Below are positions 8,362 through 11,571 of a stretch of DNA of 11,571 nt, in pieces. The stretch lies in contig SWBL01000681.1 of the NCBI GenBank assembly GCA_024195585.1, positions 1 through 11,571 of the forward strand, read 5' to 3'. The position numbers and the translations under genes were made by a program. This DNA is from Aureobasidium sp. EXF-3400 (lineage: Eukaryota; Ascomycota; Dothideomycetes; Dothideales; Saccotheciaceae). The first letter of the stretch is position 1. Every line of letters starts with the position of its first letter. Below the pieces are notes generated by a model. That model ran no database searches and was not told the DNA's origin. It saw only the letters and a program-made list of their open reading frames with translations.

Positions 8362-9269
8362 CTAGTGGACCATGACATCGCCCTGCTGCTGGGGAGGCTG
8401 GGGCTTCTCGGTGCCAGCAGGGGCAGCAGTGTCGGTTTCCATCTCGTCGGCAGCCTCTCCCTCAGCTTCACCTTCGCCTTCCTCCTCCTCTTCGTCTTCG
8501 TCTTCGCTAGCGCTGCTCTCAGCTTCGATGTCCTCACTGCCAGCATCTGAGACTTCGTCCTCCTCCTTGGGTTGTTCAACAGGGTTGGCCTCAGCCATCT
8601 CAGCGTCCTCGCCCTCCTTGACTTCGGGCTCGCCCTCAGCTTCAACCTCGTCCTCTTCAAGCTCCTCAGCACCGTATGCGGCCTCGTCGTCTTCCTGGTT
8701 GTCGGCGTCAGGCTGCTCAGGAGGGAATTCGGCGGGAGCGCTGGCCTCGCTGTCCCACTTGATGGCGAAGCGGGTGACACGGGGCTTCTCGGCGAGGATG
8801 CTGCGGCGAACCTTCTCGACGACGGCCTTGGCAGGAGGTTCGGCGATGAGAGCCTCGTCGGTGTACTCATTGTTGACGTAGTAGCCAACACGGACGAACT
8901 CGCGACCATCGTAGCTGCAGGTCAAGAGAATGACGGTGACGCCGAGGATGTCGCTGTTGGGGATGCGGTTGAGGTCTGGGGGGTCTGCTTCAAAGACGAA
9001 CTTGTTGACGCCGACAGGGATGGGGCCGACAAGAAGAGAGTCAAGCTCCTGGTCGTACTCGGAGCTAGATTGCGCAAGTCAGCAGGAGGGTCAGACCGTG
9101 GGCATGTTTGTGGGACTCACGAGGTGGCAGAGCCGACGTAGGTGAGCTTCCACTCAAGATCCTTGTCCAGCTTCTCAAGACATTCGAAGGTGATCTCGAA
9201 CTCGTAGGGCGAGGTGAAGGGAGCAGGGTTGTTGCGCACAGCAACGTTGAGCAGCGAGACAGCGGCCAT
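8362..9269 (-). CDS. ASF1: Histone H3-H4 chaperone Asf1
   Basis: Asf1 binds H3-H4 dimers and hands them to CAF-1 or HIR for nucleosome assembly; it is also needed for H3K56 acetylation in yeast. Exons on the minus strand are 9269-9121 and 9064-8362; the 56-nt intron 9120-9065 (GTGAGT, GCTGAC branch, CTAG end) splits a Ser codon. The product is 283 aa, like yeast Asf1. The start gives [20 protein letters not shown], followed by [13 protein letters not shown] and [19 protein letters not shown]. The histone-contact residues known from other Asf1 proteins fall at identical numbers: D37, D54, V94, R108, Y112 and R145. The conserved immunoglobulin-like core is about residues 1-155. Residues 156-283 form a long Glu/Asp-rich tail, as in fungal Asf1. 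Three MCB-like motifs lie about 190 bp upstream. The identification is essentially certain. Confidence 0.98.
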
Positions 9270-9768
9270 GTTGATGGATGTGATGAGACTGGGAGAGATG
9301 CTGCGCTTTTGATGTTTGTGGAAGGATGCGATTTATGTGTATGTGACAGAAGAAAGGAGATGCGTCCGAACTTAGAGGTGAATGCAAAAAGGCAAAGTGA
9401 CCAAGCTGTGAAAGCAACGTCAATGTTTTGTTCGACTGCCAGTGAAGGCCCAGTCGCGTCTCGCGTCGCTCGCGTTTCACGGCACTTTGTTCTCAATTTG
9501 GCAAAGACCCTGCATGTGACGTCTAGCTAACTCTTGATCCTCACTTTGTTCTTTTCCTTCAATCTCCCATCAACCGCATCTTCCTGGCTTCAATGCTTTG
9601 TTGGCTACTCCATCGCTCACATATCTGCCTTCTGCCTGACACGACAATCCGCCGGACGTCTGCTGGTGTTTACAATGATTGATCTGATGCTTGGACCCCT
9701 CCAGAAGCTCGCTACTGTCGGCGTCGGCGCTTTGGTAAAGCCACCAAATTTCAATCTTCCAACAACAA
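9270..9768. other. ASF1 promoter and ASF1-tRNA intergenic region
   Basis: The ASF1-proximal part (sense on the minus strand) has no ATG close upstream of the start and a C/T/A-rich leader. It holds the ACGCG cluster at 9455-9475 and a TGACGTC near-CRE at 9517-9523. The part from about 9534 to 9674 on the plus strand is pyrimidine-rich like a leader, but I could not establish a gene there. Confidence 0.6.
9455..9475 (-). promoter_or_regulatory. Cluster of three ACGCG (MCB-core) motifs upstream of ASF1
   Basis: CGCGT occurs at 9455-9459, 9462-9466 and 9471-9475 on the plus strand, i.e. three ACGCG cores on the ASF1 sense strand, 186-206 bp before its ATG. ACGCG is the core of the MluI cell-cycle box bound by MBF (Mbp1-Swi6 type) at G1/S. 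None is a full ACGCGT palindrome. Confidence 0.45.
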
Positions 9769-9871
9769 GCCGCTTTAGCTCATCTGGGAGAGCGCCAGAC
9801 TGAAGTCCACTTCATGTCTTCCTGTATTAGGAGTATTCTGGAGGCACTGTGTTCGATCCACAGAAGCGGCA
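9769..9871 (+). tRNA. tRNA-Phe (anticodon GAA) with a 30-nt intron
   Basis: The acceptor arms GCCGCTT (9769-9775) and AAGCGGC (9864-9870) pair perfectly, with discriminator A9871. The D arm is GCTC/GAGC (9778-9781, 9790-9793). The anticodon stem is CCAGA (9795-9799) with TCTGG (9837-9841). The anticodon GAA is at 9802-9804, followed by G37. The intron 9806-9835 starts at the canonical site after position 37 and contains CTTC (9810-9813), able to pair with GAAG. The T arm is CTGTG-TTCGATC-CACAG (9847-9863). The internal promoters are visible: the A box from TAGCTCATCTGG and the B box GTTCGATCC. Without the intron the tRNA is 73 nt and CCA is not encoded. A TTTT run at 9882-9885 can end Pol III transcription. 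Confidence 0.97.
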
Positions 9872-9881
9872 GCGATATAGC

Positions 9882-9885
9882 TTTT
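9882..9885 (+). terminator. RNA polymerase III terminator of tRNA-Phe
   Basis: A run of four T on the non-template strand, 11 nt after the tRNA 3' end, which is the usual distance and form. A second TTTT follows at 9896-9899. Confidence 0.6.
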
Positions 9886-10409
9886 GTTCATTGCCTTTTG
9901 TCCAAGTCCCACCATAGACAATGGACATTTGCTTTTACCAGGCGCCACAATCACGAGCTAGGTATTCCGGAGCCGCTTAACGATTTCAAGCTCTCCATAG
10001 ATGTGGTCCAGATCTTCTTGGTCGCATCCCGAGTATGACAAGTTGTGTTCACAAGAAGCATACACGGTAGGAAGCCAGGTTCCTAAGGATAGCAGTATTC
10101 GGTCTCCAGGCACAGGCAAGTTTTGTAAGTCCTTTGGCAAGGTGCATATCTTTAACAATGGAGTTCATCGGGGTTGTCATTCAAAAGTCCCCTGGAAGAT
10201 TACTCTAGAGACAAGCAAATGCAGGCAGGATAGTAGAGTTGATCCTTCAGAGATCTTGTCAAGTACGTATCCAGCTAAACAGAAGAATCATGGGCATAAC
10301 TAGTCGGAAGGACGAGAAGACAGCTGTCTCGCCGCTCATTGAAGTGGTCATCGTTATACCTAATCATCCTTGAACCGGGGAACTTATGTGGTAAAGGTTG
10401 AGAGAATGA

Positions 10410-10428
10410 GAGTCAGCCATCAGAGTCA
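10410..10428 (-). promoter_or_regulatory. Pair of TGACTC motifs (Gcn4/CpcA- or Bas1-type) upstream of SHMT
   Basis: GAGTCA occurs at 10410-10415 and 10423-10428 (TGACTC on the minus strand), 13 bp apart in the same orientation, about 400 bp before the SHMT ATG. TGACTC is the core bound by Gcn4/CpcA and by Bas1. In yeast, genes of one-carbon and purine metabolism use this motif. Confidence 0.35.
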
Positions 10429-10568
10429 GTGCGTCTCACGGACCGATTGCGGCAGCGGGTGCTCCGTAAAACTCCTGGACAACGAAAGCCAGCTTCACAC
10501 CACGACAGTATGCAAGCTCTTGCCTCATGGGAAGCAAAGGTCCCGTGAGAACAACTGCCGTGAATCTC

Positions 10569-10575
10569 TATATAA
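10569..10575 (+). promoter_or_regulatory. Possible TATA box upstream of SHMT
   Basis: TATATAA, about 250 bp before the ATG. The distance would imply a long leader or another start site nearer the gene, so this is only a sequence match. Confidence 0.25.
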
Positions 10576-10678
10576 CAATCAAGGCTCTCCTCACAGCCGC
10601 GGATCTATGTATGGAAGGAGGAAGGACAATGTGGCTTTATTCGTGGGTGCCAAGTAGGGTTATGTTTCCAGACTGGGA

Positions 10679-10692
10679 CTCCGCGTCCGGAG
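10679..10692. promoter_or_regulatory. CTCCG-N4-CGGAG palindrome (zinc-cluster factor type), candidate
   Basis: Perfect 5-bp inverted arms around a 4-nt spacer give CCG-N4-CGG, the paired-triplet form recognised by fungal Zn2Cys6 regulators. It lies about 135 bp before the SHMT start codon. The cognate factor is unknown. Confidence 0.3.
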
Positions 10693-10770
10693 CAGCTCAG
10701 AAAGTCTAAGACGCCCGCATGGGCAAAAAATCCTGCCCCACTGTCAGTACTTATTGCTCATAGCTGTCGC

Positions 10771-10802
10771 CTCTCTTCTTTATTTCCTCAACTTCCTCTC
10801 AG
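10771..10802 (+). promoter_or_regulatory. CT-rich tract just upstream of the SHMT start
   Basis: A nearly pure pyrimidine stretch ending about 25 nt before the ATG. Such tracts often mark the transcription start and leader of highly expressed genes in filamentous fungi. Confidence 0.4.
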
Positions 10803-10826
10803 TTGTTGCATACACACATACACATC

Positions 10827-11571
10827 ATGTCTTCTTACGCTCTTCCCGAAAGCCATCGCGATGTAAGTGCCGAATGCGACAGTCAGAATTGAGGTCGAGT
10901 ACTGACTATGTATAGCTCATGGAGAAGTCTCTCGTCGAGACTGACCCTGAGATCGCCGAGATCATGAAGAAGGAGATTCAGCGCCAGCGCGAGTCTATCC
11001 TTCTGATTGCCTCGGAGAACGTCACCTCGCGCGCTGTCTTCGATGCTCTGGGTTCGCCCATGAGCAACAAGTACTCCGAGGGTTACCCCGGTGCTCGCTA
11101 CTACGGTGGTAACGAGCACATTGACGCCATCGAGCTCACTTGCCAGAAGCGCGCTCTCGAGACCTTCGGCCTTGACTCTGAGAAGTGGGGTGTCAACGTT
11201 CAGTGCTTGTCCGGCTCTCCTGCCAACCTCCAGGTCTACCAGGCCATTATGCGTCCTCACGACCGCTTGATGGGTCTTGACCTGCCTCACGGTGGTCACT
11301 TGTCTCACGGCTACCAGACTCCCCAGAGAAAGTAAGCAACTGAACCCTCCCTCTGAACCAACCAAGGAGCCTTCCTAACACTTTTTCCAGGATCTCTGCT
11401 GTTTCCACCTACTTCGAGACCTTCCCCTACCGTGTCAACCTCGAGACTGGCATCATCGACTACGACCAGCTTGAGCAGAACGCTCTCATGTACAGACCCA
11501 AGGTCATCGTTGCCGGTACCTCTGCCTACTGCCGTACCATCGACTACAAGCGCTTCCGCGAGATTTGCGAC
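10827..11571 (+). CDS. SHM2: Serine hydroxymethyltransferase, cytosolic, N-terminal part (partial at 3' end)
   Basis: PLP enzyme that converts serine and tetrahydrofolate to glycine and 5,10-methylene-tetrahydrofolate, feeding one-carbon metabolism. Exons are 10827-10862, 10916-11331 and 11391 to the window end. Introns are 10863-10915 (GTAAGT, ACTGAC branch, TATAG) and 11332-11390 (GTAAGC, CCTAAC branch, TTCCAG). Together they give 211 aa of an expected 470-485. The protein starts [18 protein letters not shown] with no mitochondrial presequence, hence the cytosolic call. Family signatures are LIASENVTS (around S45-E46-N47), [12 protein letters not shown] (66-77), SGSPAN (111-116), [11 protein letters not shown] (134-144) and [20 protein letters not shown] at the edge. 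The PLP-binding lysine lies beyond the window. The first exon of only 12 codons is inferred from the frame-consistent donor and the good start. Confidence 0.97.

Larger units (their letters stand above)
9872..10826. other. Gene-free stretch between tRNA-Phe and SHMT
   Basis: About 950 bp. Two moderate open frames exist (plus 10001-10303, minus 10158-9958) but overlap each other and show no recognisable domain or fungal codon bias, so I leave them uncalled; a decayed gene cannot be excluded. The right half is the SHMT promoter: paired TGACTC sites, a TATATAA, a CCG-N4-CGG palindrome and a CT-rich leader. A 12-bp perfect palindrome (AGACAGCTGTCT) sits at 10318-10329. Confidence 0.6.

Noticed and set aside
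8372..8881. Ser/Ala-rich 169-codon plus-strand frame
   Set aside because: It is the complement of the Glu/Asp-rich ASF1 tail; the repeats come from GAG/GAC-rich codons on the other strand.
9534..9803. 89-codon plus-strand frame, including a coding-like piece at 9675-9734 (MIDLMLGPLQKLATVGVGAL) followed by GTAAAG and preceded by a pyrimidine-rich stretch
   Set aside because: It runs into the tRNA gene and I found no matching downstream exon. It could be the first exon of an unidentified small gene, but that cannot be supported here.
9958..10303. Overlapping open frames on both strands (minus 10158-9958, plus 10001-10303)
   Set aside because: Both are short, mutually overlapping and unlike any family I know; a decayed gene is possible but unproven.
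10318..10329. 12-bp perfect palindrome AGACAGCTGTCT
   Set aside because: No partner element, repeat or gene nearby gives it a role; noted only as part of the gene-free stretch.
1..11571. CRISPR array, phage, plasmid or biosynthetic-cluster content
   Set aside because: There are no spaced direct repeats, integrase/capsid/replication genes, or cluster enzymes; the genes are eukaryotic housekeeping genes with spliceosomal introns.

Overview
This is nuclear DNA of a filamentous ascomycete fungus. The genes are compact and have short introns (53-64 nt) with GT...AG ends and usually a CTAAC/CTGAC-like branch site, and the proteins resemble filamentous-ascomycete orthologues. A Dothideomycete is my best guess, from remembered similarity only. 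All five protein genes and the one tRNA gene look like core eukaryotic genes. I found no phage, plasmid, CRISPR, secondary-metabolite or toxin content, and no clear undescribed system.

Layout, left to right. (1) 1-2013, +: 3' end of the 1,3-beta-glucan synthase catalytic subunit gene (FKS1), one intron, ending in a variable Ala/Ser/Gly tail. (2) 2574-4034, +: an Spt10-like protein with a GNAT acetyltransferase domain and an integrase-type HHCC zinc finger; its leader probably holds an intron. (3) 4473-7588, -: an Lgl/Sro7/tomosyn-type WD40 protein of 996 aa in three exons, convergent with SPT10, ending in a SNARE-like tail. (4) 8362-9269, -: histone chaperone ASF1, 283 aa in two exons. (5) 9769-9871, +: tRNA-Phe(GAA) with a 30-nt intron. 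(6) 10827-11571, +: 5' part of cytosolic serine hydroxymethyltransferase, three exons, running off the right edge.

Functional links: FKS1 and the Lgl/Sro7 protein both serve polarised growth (wall synthesis and targeted exocytosis). SPT10 and ASF1 both serve histone gene expression and chromatin assembly in yeast. These pairings may be chance, because fungal gene order is loosely constrained.

The most useful non-genic observations are: a 26-bp near-perfect inverted-repeat pair at 7928-8142 that looks like a small non-autonomous transposon relic; three ACGCG (MCB-core) motifs upstream of ASF1; a predicted SPT10 leader intron whose removal would delete an upstream reading frame overlapping the start; a G-quadruplex motif inside an intron of the Lgl gene; and paired TGACTC motifs upstream of the SHMT gene.
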